Notes: generated from the sequence alone by a model not told the origin. A stretch of 64,000 nucleotides of DNA from Caldimonas mangrovi (GCF_023721835.1 NZ_JAMKFE010000002.1:124001-188000), one strand, 5' to 3'; numbered from the stretch's first letter, positions 37,086 through 47,035 are shown. Program-made: numbers and translations.

Positions 37086-37967
37086 ATGCTTACGCTGTTT
37101 CGCCTGTTGTCTTGGTGGCCCTTGTGGCTTCTGCACGCCCTGGGGGCGGCGTTGGGGTGGCTGACCTGGGCGCTGTCGCCCAGCTATCGCCGCCGGCTGC
37201 GCGATAACGCTGCCCAGGCAGGCGTGAGCCGGCGTGACGCGCGCGCGTCCGTGGCGGCCGCCGGCCGCATGGCGATGGAGCTGCCCTGGCTGTGGATGCG
37301 CCCCGAACAGTGCCCGCTGGGCGACAAGGTGCGCTGGCAGGGCGGGGAGTGCGTCGACGAGGCGCACCGTCGCGGCAAGGGGATCCTGTTCCTCACGCCG
37401 CACCTGGGCTGCTTCGAGGTTGCCGCACAGGGCTATGTCGAGCGCTACGCTGCCGAGCGCAGGCCGGTCACGGTGCTTTACCGGCCGCCGCGCAAGGCCG
37501 CGATCCGGCCTCTCGTCGAGACGGCACGCCGGCGGCCGGGGCTGGCGACCGCGCCGGCCTCGCTGGCAGGGGTGCGGCAGATGATCCGCGCGCTGCGCCA
37601 GGGGGAAGCCGTCGGCCTGCTGCCCGACCAAGTGCCGCCGCAGGGCATGGGCGTGTGGGCACCGTTCTTCGGCCGGCCGGCCTACACGATGACGCTCGCG
37701 GCGCGGCTGGCGCAGCAAACCGGTGCCAGCATCGTGCTCGTGTGGGGCGAGCGCCTGCGCCATGGTGCGGGCTACGTGGTGCATGCAGCCCCTTTTGACC
37801 AGCCGCTGCCCGATATGTCGGCCGATCAAGGACAATCGGCCGCCGCTGCCATCAACCGAGCCATGGAACGATTGATCCTGCAATGCCCCGGGCAGTACCT
37901 GTGGGGCTATCACCGCTACAAGCAACCGCGCCGCGAACGGGCGCCGGCCGCCGGGGAGCCAGGCTGA
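37086..37967 (+). CDS. LpxL/HtrB-family lipid A acyltransferase (first copy)
   Basis: The 293-residue protein of the lysophospholipid/lipid A acyltransferase family has an N-terminal membrane helix ([21 protein letters not shown]) and the catalytic block [12 protein letters not shown], with His106 and Glu111 as the HX4(D/E) pair. [21 protein letters not shown] is the second conserved region. It should acylate lipid A at the inner membrane; which position is not readable. It stops 2 bp before the second, related acyltransferase gene. Confidence 0.9.
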   Translation: MLTLFRLLSWWPLWLLHALGAALGWLTWALSPSYRRRLRDNAAQAGVSRRDARASVAAAGRMAMELPWLWMRPEQCPLGDKVRWQGGECVDEAHRRGKGILFLTPHLGCFEVAAQGYVERYAAERRPVTVLYRPPRKAAIRPLVETARRRPGLATAPASLAGVRQMIRALRQGEAVGLLPDQVPPQGMGVWAPFFGRPAYTMTLAARLAQQTGASIVLVWGERLRHGAGYVVHAAPFDQPLPDMSADQGQSAAAAINRAMERLILQCPGQYLWGYHRYKQPRRERAPAAGEPG

Positions 37968-37969
37968 GC

Positions 37970-38863
37970 ATGGGGTCCCGGCTGGCTGTTGCGCTGTTGT
38001 GGGTGCTGCACTGGCTGCCGTTGCCGGCGCTGGCCGCGCTCGGCCGTGTCGTCGGCCGCGTGCTCTACCGGCTGGCGCGCTCGCGCCGGCGCATCGCTGC
38101 GCGCAACCTGGAACTGTGCTTTCCGCAGATGCCTGCACCAGAGCGCGAGGCGCTGGCGCGCGAGCACTTCCAGTGGTTGGCGCGCAGCCTGCTCGAGCGG
38201 TCGCTGCTGTGGTATGCCAGCGAGAACCGTTTGCGCCGGCTGATCCACGTGGAGGGTGACGTGAGCTTCGCCGATCGCAGTGATCGTCCGGTGATGTTTC
38301 TCGTGCCCCATTTCATGGCGCTGGACGTGGCGGGCGTGGCCGAGCAGCTGCACGTGCAACGCATGGTCGCCTCCATCTACCAGACCCAGAGCGACAAGGT
38401 GTTCGACGGCGTGGTGCGCCGCGGGCGCATGCGTTTCGGCCGCGCCGAGCTGTTTTCGCGCAAGGAGTCGGCCAGGCCGCTGATGCGTTGCATCAAGCAG
38501 GGCCACGCCTTCTTCAACCTGCCTGACATGGACTTCGGCCGCAAGGATTCGGCCTTCGTCCCGTTCTTTGGTGTGTCGGCGTCGACATTGCTGGCGCCGT
38601 CGCGCATGGCCCGTGCGCTCGGCATGGTGGTGCAGCCCATCGTCGGCGAGATCCTGCCCGGCGGGCAGGGCTACCGCGTGCGCTTTCTCGAGCCGTGGCA
38701 ACACTTCCCGACCGACAACGCCGAGGCCGACGCGTTGGCAATGAACCAGTGGATCGAGTCCGAGATCCGGCGCAACCCGGCTCAGTACCTGTGGGTGCAC
38801 AAGCGCTTCAAGACGCGGCCGGCCGGAGAGCGCTCTGTCTACGCGCGAGCGGCGGCGCGATAA
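37970..38863 (+). CDS. LpxL/LpxM-family lipid A acyltransferase (second copy)
   Basis: The 297-residue paralogue of the preceding gene has an N-terminal hydrophobic helix, the catalytic [13 protein letters not shown] with His114 and Asp119, and [20 protein letters not shown]. Two tandem acyltransferases suggest sequential secondary acylation of lipid A. ATG 37970 is the family start; the longer frame overlaps the previous gene. dapF follows 8 bp later. Confidence 0.91.
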   Translation: MGSRLAVALLWVLHWLPLPALAALGRVVGRVLYRLARSRRRIAARNLELCFPQMPAPEREALAREHFQWLARSLLERSLLWYASENRLRRLIHVEGDVSFADRSDRPVMFLVPHFMALDVAGVAEQLHVQRMVASIYQTQSDKVFDGVVRRGRMRFGRAELFSRKESARPLMRCIKQGHAFFNLPDMDFGRKDSAFVPFFGVSASTLLAPSRMARALGMVVQPIVGEILPGGQGYRVRFLEPWQHFPTDNAEADALAMNQWIESEIRRNPAQYLWVHKRFKTRPAGERSVYARAAAR

Positions 38864-38871
38864 TCGCGGCC

Positions 38872-39726
38872 ATGAAGCTGCGCTTTACCAAGATGCAAGG
38901 GGCGGGCAACGACTTCGTCGTGCTCGACGCCACGCGCAAGTCGCTGGCGCTGTCGCCTGAGCAGTACCGCGCGCTGGCCGACCGCCGCTTCGGTGTCGGC
39001 GCCGATCAAATCCTGATCGTCGGGCCGGCACCCGCGCCGGGCGTGGACTTCAGCTACCGCATCGTCAACGCCGATGGCGGCGAGGTCGAGCAGTGCGGCA
39101 ACGGCGCGCGCTGCTTCGCGAAGTTCGTGCGCGACCACGGCCTGAGCGACAAGGACGCGATACGCGTGCAGACACTGTCCGGCGTCATCGAGCCGCGCCT
39201 GCAGCCCGATGGCCGTGTGACGGTCGATATGGGCGAGCCGGTGTTCGAGCCGGCGCGCATCCCTTTCGACCCCCACGGGTTGCAGGCCCGGCCGGCCGGC
39301 GGTCACGAGCAGTGGCCGCTCGAGCTGGGCGGCACCACCACGGTGATGGTGGCTGTCGCGTCGATGGGCAACCCCCACGCCGTGCAGCGGGTCGACAACG
39401 TCGACACGGCGCCGGTGGCCGAGCAAGGTCCGCTGATCGAAGCGCACCCGCGTTTCCCACGCCGGGTGAATGCCGGCTTCATGCAGGTGTTGTCGCGTGA
39501 TCACATTCGCCTGCGGGTGTACGAGCGCGGGGCAGGCGAAACGCTGGCCTGCGGCACCGGAGCCTGCGCGGCGGTCGTCATCGGCATCCGGCAGGGCTGG
39601 CTCGATGCTCGCGTCGACGTCGACACCCGCGGCGGGCGGCTGAGCATCGAATGGAACGGCGCCGGCACACCGGTGCTGATGACCGGCCCGGCCGTCAGCG
39701 TCTTCGAAGGCGAGATCGAGGTATGA
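38872..39726 (+). CDS. dapF: Diaminopimelate epimerase
   Basis: DapF interconverts LL- and meso-diaminopimelate for lysine and peptidoglycan synthesis. The 284-residue protein begins [19 protein letters not shown]. It has the two catalytic cysteines in [13 protein letters not shown] (Cys75) and [16 protein letters not shown] 38872 is the canonical start. lysA, which uses the product, lies about 3 kb away on the other strand. Confidence 0.98.
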   Translation: MKLRFTKMQGAGNDFVVLDATRKSLALSPEQYRALADRRFGVGADQILIVGPAPAPGVDFSYRIVNADGGEVEQCGNGARCFAKFVRDHGLSDKDAIRVQTLSGVIEPRLQPDGRVTVDMGEPVFEPARIPFDPHGLQARPAGGHEQWPLELGGTTTVMVAVASMGNPHAVQRVDNVDTAPVAEQGPLIEAHPRFPRRVNAGFMQVLSRDHIRLRVYERGAGETLACGTGACAAVVIGIRQGWLDARVDVDTRGGRLSIEWNGAGTPVLMTGPAVSVFEGEIEV

Positions 39727-39742
39727 CAACAGACTCCACACC

Positions 39743-40423
39743 ATGACCATCCAAGGCATCACCGAAGACGACATCGCGAACTTTCTCGCACAGACGCCGG
39801 GCTTTTTCGAGCGCCACGCCGAGCTGCTGGCGACCATCCAGCTCACCAGCCCGCACGGTCAGCGTGCCGTCTCGCTGCAGGAGCGGCAGATGGAAATGCT
39901 GCGCGAGAAGATCAAGGGGCTGGAGCTGAAGATCATCGAGATGATCCGCTACGGCCAGGAGAACGTAGCGATCGCCGACAAGCTGCACCGCTGGACACGT
40001 GCCGTCATGCTCACCGCCGACCCGGCGCAGGTGCCTGCCCTGATGGCCGACGAACTGAAGAACCAGTTCCTGATCCCGCAGGCCTGCGTGCGTGTCTGGG
40101 GCGTCAAGCCCGAGTACGCCGAGCAGTCCTTCGCGCAGGGCGTGAAGGACGACACCAAGTCCTTCGCGACCAGCCTGACGATGCCGTACTGCGGCGTCAA
40201 TTCCGGGTTCGAGCCGGTCAGTTGGCTGGACGACCCTGCGACCGTGATGTCGCTTGCGCTGATTCCGCTGCGTCATGGTGTCTCGTCGCCGGCCTTCGGC
40301 CTGCTGGTGCTCGGCTCGCCCGATCCGACGCGCTACACCGCCGACATGGGCACCGAGTTCCTGATGCGTGTCGGCGAGCTGGCGAGTGCCGGCCTCGCAC
40401 GGCTGGTGCCTGCCGCAGGTTGA
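39743..40423 (+). CDS. DUF484 family (GAF-like) protein
   Basis: The 226-residue protein matches DUF484 (ITEDDIANFLAQTPGFFERHAELLATI, then VSLQERQMEMLREKIKGLELKI coiled coil, then a GAF-like domain). It is a conserved neighbour between dapF and xerC in many proteobacteria; its function is unknown. The start is ATG 39743, 16 bp after dapF. Confidence 0.92.
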   Translation: MTIQGITEDDIANFLAQTPGFFERHAELLATIQLTSPHGQRAVSLQERQMEMLREKIKGLELKIIEMIRYGQENVAIADKLHRWTRAVMLTADPAQVPALMADELKNQFLIPQACVRVWGVKPEYAEQSFAQGVKDDTKSFATSLTMPYCGVNSGFEPVSWLDDPATVMSLALIPLRHGVSSPAFGLLVLGSPDPTRYTADMGTEFLMRVGELASAGLARLVPAAG

Positions 40424-40434
40424 ACGGGACCGGC

Positions 40435-41352
40435 GTGCACGCGCAGATCGAGCGGTACCTGGAGCATCTGCGCGTCGAGCGGCGCATGGCCGAGCTGACG
40501 CTCGACACCTACGCTCGCGACCTGCGCACCCTGCAGGACCTGGTCGACGAGGCCCGGCTCGCCCTCGAGGCGGTGCAGATGCACCACGTGCGCCGCTGGT
40601 CGGCCACGTTGCACGGGCGCGGTCGCTCGGGTCGAACGCTGGCGCGCACCCTCAGTGCGTGGCGCGGGCTGTACCGCTGGCTCGGCCGCCAGGGCGTGGT
40701 GAAGCTGAACCCGGTCGAGGGCGTGCGCGCGCCGAAGGCGCCCCAGGCTTTGCCCAAGGCCTTGTCGGTCGAACAATCGATGCAGCTCGCTGATCTCCAG
40801 CATGGCGACGCCGACCCGGCGCTCGAGGCGCGCGACCAATGCATCGTCGAACTGCTCTATGGCTGCGGTTTGCGCATCAGCGAGCTGGTCGGGCTCGACG
40901 CGATCGCCGGTGCCACGGCGCGCGGCTGGGTCGATCTGGCGGCCGGCGAAGCGCAGGTGCTGGGCAAGGGCGGCAAGCGTCGCAGCGTGCCGATCGGCAC
41001 CGCCGCGGCGCAGGCTCTGCGGGTGTGGCTGGAGCGGCGATCGCAATTCGTCAAGCTCGATGCGGCGCCGCTGTTCCTCAGCGCGCGTGGCACGCGCCTG
41101 ACGCCGCAGCAGATTCGCCTTCGATTGAAGCAACGCGCGCTGCTGGCCGGTGTGCCGACGCACGTGCATCCCCACATGCTGCGGCACTCGTTCGCCTCGC
41201 ACCTGCTGCAGTCGAGCGGCGACCTGAGGGCAGTGCAGGAGCTGCTCGGCCACGCCAACATCTCGACCACGCAGGTGTACACCAAGCTCGACTTCCAGCA
41301 CCTCGCGAAGGTCTACGACGCGGCCCACCCGCGCGCCAAGCGCAACACCTGA
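40435..41352 (+). CDS. xerC: Tyrosine recombinase XerC
   Basis: XerC with XerD resolves chromosome dimers at dif near the cell division septum. The protein of about 305 residues has the SAM-like N-terminal core-binding domain (IERYLEHLRVERRMAELTLDTYARDL) and catalytic residues in YGCGLRISELVGL (Arg), GKGGKRRSVP (Lys), HPHMLRHSFASHLL (His, Arg), LGHANISTTQVYT (His, Tyr). GTG 40435 is preferred, with GGGA about 5 nt upstream; TTG 40420 would overlap the DUF484 stop. Confidence 0.95.
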   Translation: MHAQIERYLEHLRVERRMAELTLDTYARDLRTLQDLVDEARLALEAVQMHHVRRWSATLHGRGRSGRTLARTLSAWRGLYRWLGRQGVVKLNPVEGVRAPKAPQALPKALSVEQSMQLADLQHGDADPALEARDQCIVELLYGCGLRISELVGLDAIAGATARGWVDLAAGEAQVLGKGGKRRSVPIGTAAAQALRVWLERRSQFVKLDAAPLFLSARGTRLTPQQIRLRLKQRALLAGVPTHVHPHMLRHSFASHLLQSSGDLRAVQELLGHANISTTQVYTKLDFQHLAKVYDAAHPRAKRNT

Positions 41353-41368
41353 TCCCTCTGTTCCCTGT

Positions 41369-42556
41369 ATGAAAGTCATCACACTGCGCGAAGGCAAGGA
41401 GCGGTCGCTGCTGCGCCACCACCCCTGGGTGTTCCAGGGCAGCATCGCCAACGGCAAGGCCGACGCCGGCGAAACAGTGCGCGTGCAAGCCGACGACGGG
41501 CGGTTCCTCGCATGGGCGTCGTTCAGCCCGACCTCGATGATCCGTGTGCGGGCATGGAGTTTCGACGAGTCCGAGCGCATCGACGCGAGCTTCTTCGAGC
41601 GCCGCATCGCGCAGGCGCTCGCGATGCGTGCGCGGCTGCCGGTGGCGAGCGACGCGGTGCGGCTGATCCATGGCGAGGCCGACGGCCTGCCGGGCCTCAT
41701 CGTCGACCGCTACGGCGAGACCTTGAGTGCGCAATTCCTGTCTGCCGGCACCGAGCGCTGGAAGGCAACGATCGCCGACCTGCTGCTGGCGGCCACCGGC
41801 TTGTCCCGGCTGTACGAGCGCTCCGACTCCGGCGTGCGCTCGCTCGAAGGCCTGCCGGCCGCCACGGGCTGGCTGCGCGGCGGCGGCAGCACCGCGGTGA
41901 CGATCCGCGAGCACGAGTGGCAGCTCACGCTGGACGTGGCCGAGGGGCACAAGACCGGCTTCTATCTCGACCAGCGCGACAACCGCAAGCTGTTCGCCGA
42001 CACCGTGCGGCACTTCGGCTTTCAGCGTGTGCTCAACTGCTACTGCTATACCGGCGGTTTCAGCATCGCCGCGCTGTCGGGCGGCGCGCGGCAGGTCGTC
42101 AGCGTCGATTCGTCCGCCCCCGCGTTGGTGCGCGCATCGGCGCATGTCGCGCTGAACGGCTTCGATGCCGGCCGGCACGAGGCGCTCGATGCCGACGTGA
42201 ACGACAGCCTGCGGCGCTATCTGAAGGAAGGGCGCAGCTTCGACGCGATCGTGCTCGACCCGCCGAAGTTCGCGCCGACGGCCGCCCATGCCGAGCGGGC
42301 TGCGCGTGCCTACAAGGACATCAACCGGCTCGCCTTCAAGCTGCTGGAGCCGGGCGGCGTGTTGTTCACGTTCTCGTGCTCGGGCGGTATCGGCGCCGAG
42401 CTGTTCCACAAGATCGTCGCGGGCGCCGGGCTGGATGCCGGAGTCGACGGCTTCATCTACTCGCGGCTGGGCGCTGCGCCGGACCACCCGATGACCATCA
42501 CCTTCCCCGAAGGCGAATACCTGAAAGGGCTGGTGGTGCTGAAGCGCGCCGCCTGA
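41369..42556 (+). CDS. rlmI: 23S rRNA (cytosine1962-C5)-methyltransferase, RlmI family
   Basis: The 395-residue protein has an N-terminal PUA domain (RSLLRHHPWVFQGSIA), a central EEHEE-like region (EADGLPGLIVDRYG), and a Rossmann methyltransferase domain with VLNCYCYTGGFSIAAL (SAM site) and IVLDPPKFAP (DPPxF). It should methylate a cytosine of 23S rRNA; the exact position is by homology. Its stop and the lysA stop are adjacent. Confidence 0.92.
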   Translation: MKVITLREGKERSLLRHHPWVFQGSIANGKADAGETVRVQADDGRFLAWASFSPTSMIRVRAWSFDESERIDASFFERRIAQALAMRARLPVASDAVRLIHGEADGLPGLIVDRYGETLSAQFLSAGTERWKATIADLLLAATGLSRLYERSDSGVRSLEGLPAATGWLRGGGSTAVTIREHEWQLTLDVAEGHKTGFYLDQRDNRKLFADTVRHFGFQRVLNCYCYTGGFSIAALSGGARQVVSVDSSAPALVRASAHVALNGFDAGRHEALDADVNDSLRRYLKEGRSFDAIVLDPPKFAPTAAHAERAARAYKDINRLAFKLLEPGGVLFTFSCSGGIGAELFHKIVAGAGLDAGVDGFIYSRLGAAPDHPMTITFPEGEYLKGLVVLKRAA

Positions 42557-42570
42557 TCAATCGATCAGGC
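42551..42570. other. Palindrome across the convergent rlmI and lysA stops
   Basis: GCCTGATC-aatc-GATCAGGC is a perfect 8-bp inverted repeat that includes both stop codons (rlmI TGA 42554-42556, lysA TGA 42559-42557). It has no T-tract, so termination activity is uncertain. Confidence 0.6.
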
Positions 42571-43825
42571 GCTCGCCGCGGAACAGCTCCGACGGCTGTT
42601 CGCGATCGCGGACCAGGTGGGCCTGGCCGCCGACCACCATCACCTCGGCGGCACGGCCACGGGTGTTGTAGTTGCTGGCCATGCTCATGCAGTAGGCGCC
42701 GGCCGACAGCACGGCCACGCGATCACCGGGTTCGACGGCGAGCGCGCGGTCGCGTCCGAGCCAGTCGCCCGACTCGCACACCGGGCCGACGACGTCGTAG
42801 ACCGTCGCACCGTGCCCGCGCAGCCGGCAGGCTTCAATGCGCATGAAGGCTTCGTACATCGCCGGGCGCATCAGGTCGTTCATCGCGGCATCGACGATGC
42901 AGAAATTCTTCGCCTCGCCGGGTTTCAGGTACAGCACCTCCGATACCAGCACGCCGGCGTTGCCCACCAGCGAACGCCCAGGCTCGACCATCAGCATGCG
43001 GTGGCCGTGCCCGCGAGCATCGATACGCTGCAGCAGTTGCGCGAGCAGAGCGTCGGCCGCTGGCGGTTGCTCGTCGGTATAGACGATGCCCAGTCCCCCG
43101 CCGAGGTCCAGATGGTGCAGCGCGATCCCGGCGGCTTCGATCGACTCGACCAGATCGAGTACCCGGTCGAGCGCATCGAGATAAGGCCCGGAAGTGGTGA
43201 TCTGCGAGCCGATATGGCAATCGATGCCGGCCACTTCGAGACCCGGCAACTCGGTCGCGCGCCGATAGGCCGCAAGCGCCTGGTCGTGCGCGATGCCGAA
43301 CTTGTTGCCCTTCAGCCCGGTCGAGATATAGGCGTGTGTCTGCGCGTCGACGTCCGGGTTCACGCGCAAGCTGATGCGCGCGGTACGTCGGGCGTCCACT
43401 GCCGCCTGCGACAACACCTCGAGCTCGGCTTCGCTCTCCACGTTGAAGCACAGCACGCCGGCGTCGAGCGCCCGGTGCATCTCGGCGCGCGTCTTGCCGA
43501 CGCCCGAGAAGACGACCTTGTCCGCGTCGGCGCCAGCAGCGAGTACGCGCTCCAGTTCGCCGCCGGAGACGATGTCGAACCCGCACCCGGCGCGCGCGAA
43601 CGTCTGCAGCACCGCCAGATTGGAGTTGGCCTTCATCGCGTAGCAGACGAGATGCGGCCGGCCGGCGAGCCCCCGCTGGTAAGGCGCCAGTGCAGCCAGC
43701 ATCGCGGCCTGCGAATAGACGTACAAGGGCGTGCCGAAACGCTGCGCAAGCTCGTCGAGCGAGCAGTCTTCGAGGAACAGCTCCTTGCCCCGGTAGGCAA
43801 GGAAGGGAGAACCGGGCAAGCTCAT
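42557..43825 (-). CDS. lysA: Diaminopimelate decarboxylase
   Basis: LysA decarboxylates meso-diaminopimelate to L-lysine with PLP. The 422-residue protein has the PLP lysine Lys65 (LVCYAMKANSNLAVL), GCGFDIVSGGELER, GIDCHIGSQI, HHLDLGGGLGIVY, EPGRSLVGNAG and the catalytic cysteine region VVGPVCESGDWLGRD. ATG 43825 overlaps the lptM stop as ATGA. lptM-lysA divergent from cyaY is a conserved arrangement. Confidence 0.97.
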   Translation of the reverse strand: MSLPGSPFLAYRGKELFLEDCSLDELAQRFGTPLYVYSQAAMLAALAPYQRGLAGRPHLVCYAMKANSNLAVLQTFARAGCGFDIVSGGELERVLAAGADADKVVFSGVGKTRAEMHRALDAGVLCFNVESEAELEVLSQAAVDARRTARISLRVNPDVDAQTHAYISTGLKGNKFGIAHDQALAAYRRATELPGLEVAGIDCHIGSQITTSGPYLDALDRVLDLVESIEAAGIALHHLDLGGGLGIVYTDEQPPAADALLAQLLQRIDARGHGHRMLMVEPGRSLVGNAGVLVSEVLYLKPGEAKNFCIVDAAMNDLMRPAMYEAFMRIEACRLRGHGATVYDVVGPVCESGDWLGRDRALAVEPGDRVAVLSAGAYCMSMASNYNTRGRAAEVMVVGGQAHLVRDREQPSELFRGERLID

Positions 43826-43992
43826 CGGGGCGTGGCAGTGGAGGGTTGGGAGGCGGCAGGTTCCTGCGGCGGCGCACGCTTGGCGGGTGCGTTTCCAGGC
43901 AGGTAGAGCGGGCCCTTTTGCCCGCACGCCGATAGGCCTACCAGCAAGGCCATGCCGACGCCGGTGGCTAGAATCAAGGCCCGTTTTGACAT
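43822..43992 (-). CDS. lptM: Small lipoprotein LptM (YifL family)
   Basis: The 56-residue protein begins MSKRALILATGVGMALLVGL and has the lipobox LSAC at 20-23, followed by the family signature GQKGPLYLPG and a Pro/Ala-rich tail. LptM assists oxidative maturation of the LPS translocon LptD in gammaproteobacteria; the same role is inferred here. It is translationally coupled to lysA (ATGA overlap) and its start is 47 bp from the divergent cyaY start. Its size makes it easy to miss. Confidence 0.9.
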   Translation of the reverse strand: MSKRALILATGVGMALLVGLSACGQKGPLYLPGNAPAKRAPPQEPAASQPSTATPR

Positions 43993-44039
43993 TCCGCGAT
44001 TCTAGGGTCTGCCGCGCAGGCCCCGACCAGGACCACGCC

Positions 44040-44393
44040 ATGATGCTCGATCCGACGCCGCTTTCCGACAGCGAATACCACGCGAAAGCCGGCGCGGTGC
44101 TCGCCTCGATCGAAGCGCGTATCGATGAACTGTTGCAAGATGACGTCGTCGACATCGATGGCAGCCGTACCGGCGGTTTGCTGGAACTGACGCTGCCCAA
44201 TGGCAGCAAGATCGTCATCAACACGCAACCGCCGCTGCACGAGATCTGGCTGGCGGCGCGTTCCGGCGGCTATCACTACAAGTACGTCGATGGTCGCTGG
44301 CTGGACACCAAGTCCGGCCGCGACTTCTTCGAAGTGTTGTCCGAATGTGCGAGCGAGCAGGCCGGGCGGCTGGTGAATTTCCCAGCGCCCTGA
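44040..44393 (+). CDS. cyaY: Frataxin-like iron donor CyaY
   Basis: The 117-residue protein matches bacterial frataxin, which binds iron and modulates Fe-S cluster assembly. An acidic first helix (DSEYHAKAGAVLASIEARIDEL), a beta-sheet (LLELTLPNGSKIVINTQPPLHEIWLAARSGGYHYKY) and a C-terminal helix are present. The start is the first of two Met codons at 44040, after CAGGA. It ends 9 bp from the convergent mrcA stop. Confidence 0.95.
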   Translation: MMLDPTPLSDSEYHAKAGAVLASIEARIDELLQDDVVDIDGSRTGGLLELTLPNGSKIVINTQPPLHEIWLAARSGGYHYKYVDGRWLDTKSGRDFFEVLSECASEQAGRLVNFPAP

Positions 44394-44402
44394 GCTGCCG
44401 CG

Positions 44403-46766
44403 TCAGTTCTTGAACAGGTCCAGGATACTGCGGCGCTCGTCCTCGGTGGGCATCGTCGGCAGTTGATCTTCCAGCCCGAGGCTCGCGACGCCGGCGCCCT
44501 GGGTGAATTCCTCGTAGAACCACTCGCCGCCGATGTTCGCAAGACCCGGCGGCGGCGACGGCTGCTGCACCGGGACACCCTTCAGCGCGTAGGCCATGTA
44601 GTCGATCCAGATCGGCAGCGCGAGGCCACCGCCCGTTTCGCGCGAGCCGAGCTTGCGCGGGTTGTCGTAGCCGATCCAGACGACGCTGACCAGACTGGGC
44701 TGGTAGCCGGCGAACCATGCATCGAGGGCGTCGTTGGTGGTGCCGGTCTTGCCGTAAAGGTCGGGCCGCTTGAGCGTCGCCTGGGCCTTGGCCGCGGTGC
44801 CGGAGCGCGTCACCTCCTGCAGGAGGCTGCTCATCACGAAGGCGTTGCGCGGGTCGATCGCGCGCGCCGATTCGTCGACGGGCGTCGGCGAGCGGTCGAC
44901 CAGCACGGTGCCCTTGGTATCGGTCACGCGGGTCACGAGATGGGGGCTGACGCGATAGCCGCCATTGGCGAACACCGCGTAGGCCGAAGCCATCTGCAGC
45001 GGCGTGACCGAGCCGGAGCCGAGCGCCATCGTGAGGTAGGCCGGGTGCTTGTCGGCGTCGAAGCCGAAGTTGCGCGCCCATTCCTGGCCGTACGACGGGC
45101 CGATCGCCTGCAGCAGGCGGATCGACACCATGTTCTTGGACTTGGCCAACGCCCGCCGCATCGACATCGGCCCATCGAAGGTGCCATCGTAGTTCTTGGG
45201 TTCCCACGGCTGGCTGCCGGTGGTGCCGGCATCGAAGAACAGCGGTGCATCGTTGATCACTGTGGCGGGCGTGAAGCCTTTCTCCAGCGATGCCGAATAG
45301 ATGAAGGGCTTGAAGCTCGAGCCAGGCTGCCGCCAGGCCTGCGTGACGTGGTTGAACTTGCTCTTTGCATAGTCGAAGCCACCGACCATCGCACGCACCG
45401 CGCCGGTGCGGGGGTCGAGCGATACCAAGGCGCCTTCGACCTCCGGCAGCTGTGTGATCGACCAGTTGCCCTTCGCGTCGCTGACCAGCCGGATCACGGC
45501 GCCCGGGCGGATCTTCACCTTCGGATTGGCGTTCTCCGACAACCCCGATTGGGCCGGACGCAAGCCGGTCCCGGTGATCGTGACGTCCTCGCCGTTCTGC
45601 AGCACGGCGAGGACCTTCTTCGGACTCACCTCGATGGCCACGGCCGCCCGGATCTCATCGTTGTCCGGATGGTCGACCAGCGCCTCCGCGATGCGCGCGT
45701 CGAGTTCGGCCGGATTCTTCGGCAGATCGACATAACCTTCGGGGCCGCGGTAGTGCTGGCGTCGCTCGTAGTCGATGATTCCGCTGCGCAGTGCCCGGTA
45801 AGCAGCGGTCTGGTCGCCGGTCTCGATCGTCGTGTAGACGTTCAGTCCGCGCGTATAGGCTTCCTCGCCATACTGGTTGTAGATCAGCTGCCGCGCCGTT
45901 TCAGCCACGTACTCTGCATGCACGGGCGGCGCGACGTTCTGGTGGTACTTCAGTTGCTCGGACAGCGCCGCGTCGTGCTGGGCCTGCGTGATGAAGCCGT
46001 TCTCGAGCATGCGCGAAATGATGTAGCGCTGCCGTACACCGGCCCGTTTGGGATTGACAACCGGGTTGTAGGCCGAAGGCGCCTTCGGCAGTCCTGCAAG
46101 CATGGCTGCTTCGGCGATCGTGATGTCTTTCAGCGGTTTACCGAAATAGGTTTCACTGGCGGCGGCGAACCCGTATGCCCGCTGGCCCAGATAGATCTGG
46201 TTCATGTAGAGCTCAAGGATCTGGTCCTTGCTGAGCAGGCTCTCGATCTTCAGTGCCAGCAACACCTCATAGATCTTGCGGGTGAAGGTGCGCTCGGTCG
46301 ACAGGTAGAAGTTGCGCGCCACCTGCATCGTGATCGTCGACGCGCCCTGGCTGCGCGTTTCACCGAAGTTCCTCAGGCCCGCACGCACCACACCGAGGTA
46401 GTCGACCCCACTGTGTTCGTAGAAGCGGGCGTCCTCGATCGCGAGCACGGCCTGCTGCATGACCTTCGGGATGTTGCGGATCGGCACGAACTTGCGCCTC
46501 TCCTCGCCGTACTCACCGATCAGCACGCTGTCAGCCGAGTAGACCCGCATCGGCAGTTTCGGCCGGTAGTCCATCAGCCCACTGATCTCGGGCAGGTTCG
46601 GGTAGGCCACCGCGAGCGAGATCGCCGCGACCATCAAGACGCCGAAAGCGCCGGCAAGAGCCACGCCGAAGACCCAGGAGAGTCCTTTGAGCAGCCAGCG
46701 TGCCGAGGAGGGCAGGGAGTGGCCGGCACCGCCGCCTTTCGAGCGCGGGCGCGCAGAGTCTGTCAT
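44403..46766 (-). CDS. mrcA: Penicillin-binding protein 1A
   Basis: The 787-residue bifunctional enzyme has an N-terminal membrane anchor (about 25-55), a GT51 glycosyltransferase domain (AVLAIEDARFYEHSGVDYLG, QGASTITMQVARNFYLS) and a transpeptidase domain with SSFKP, SKNMVSIRL (SxN-like) and YGKTGTTND. An OB-like insert lies between them. It polymerises and cross-links peptidoglycan. ATG 46766 is chosen because AGGAACG precedes it. It is divergent from pilM, a conserved pairing. Confidence 0.97.
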   Translation of the reverse strand: MTDSARPRSKGGGAGHSLPSSARWLLKGLSWVFGVALAGAFGVLMVAAISLAVAYPNLPEISGLMDYRPKLPMRVYSADSVLIGEYGEERRKFVPIRNIPKVMQQAVLAIEDARFYEHSGVDYLGVVRAGLRNFGETRSQGASTITMQVARNFYLSTERTFTRKIYEVLLALKIESLLSKDQILELYMNQIYLGQRAYGFAAASETYFGKPLKDITIAEAAMLAGLPKAPSAYNPVVNPKRAGVRQRYIISRMLENGFITQAQHDAALSEQLKYHQNVAPPVHAEYVAETARQLIYNQYGEEAYTRGLNVYTTIETGDQTAAYRALRSGIIDYERRQHYRGPEGYVDLPKNPAELDARIAEALVDHPDNDEIRAAVAIEVSPKKVLAVLQNGEDVTITGTGLRPAQSGLSENANPKVKIRPGAVIRLVSDAKGNWSITQLPEVEGALVSLDPRTGAVRAMVGGFDYAKSKFNHVTQAWRQPGSSFKPFIYSASLEKGFTPATVINDAPLFFDAGTTGSQPWEPKNYDGTFDGPMSMRRALAKSKNMVSIRLLQAIGPSYGQEWARNFGFDADKHPAYLTMALGSGSVTPLQMASAYAVFANGGYRVSPHLVTRVTDTKGTVLVDRSPTPVDESARAIDPRNAFVMSSLLQEVTRSGTAAKAQATLKRPDLYGKTGTTNDALDAWFAGYQPSLVSVVWIGYDNPRKLGSRETGGGLALPIWIDYMAYALKGVPVQQPSPPPGLANIGGEWFYEEFTQGAGVASLGLEDQLPTMPTEDERRSILDLFKN

Positions 46767-46789
46767 GTCGTTCCTATGAGGCACCACTC

Positions 46790-46795
46790 ATTATA
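46790..46795 (-). promoter_or_regulatory. Candidate -10 box for mrcA
   Basis: A perfect TATAAT lies on the minus strand 24 nt before the mrcA ATG. The -35 region has no good match. Confidence 0.5.
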
Positions 46796-46956
46796 GAAAT
46801 CGACTCATGGGGCAGTTTGGTTAAATCCCGTCGCATTTGGCAAGGTTTGACACGCCCAGTTTCAAAGCAACGGCGTGTCTCAGGGTTCACCCGAAATCGC
46901 GGTTTGAGGAGCCCTTTTTATGACTCGAAAGAAACGGCCAAACCGTGAAAAAATCT

Positions 46957-46985
46957 TTGTTGCACAAGGGGTTTACTGCTAGCAT
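46957..46985 (+). promoter_or_regulatory. Candidate sigma-70 promoter for pilMNOPQ
   Basis: TTGTTG (46957-46962) and TAGCAT (46980-46985) are separated by 17 bp and lie about 50 nt before the pilM GTG. The rest of the mrcA-pilM intergenic region (46796-46956) holds nothing I can assign. Confidence 0.5.
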
Positions 46986-47035
46986 TGAAGTAACTTATTA
47001 ACAATCCGGCGCACCTCTTGCGCGTTGGGGGACCC

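Noticed and set aside
44463-46796. 777-codon plus-strand frame opposite mrcA
   Set aside because: Antisense to a complete penicillin-binding protein 1A gene; no start signal and no recognisable domain.
46920-46982. 20-codon plus-strand frame starting MTRKKRPNREK upstream of pilM
   Set aside because: It has GGAG 9 nt upstream, but it is very short, overlaps the candidate pilM promoter and has no supporting evidence.
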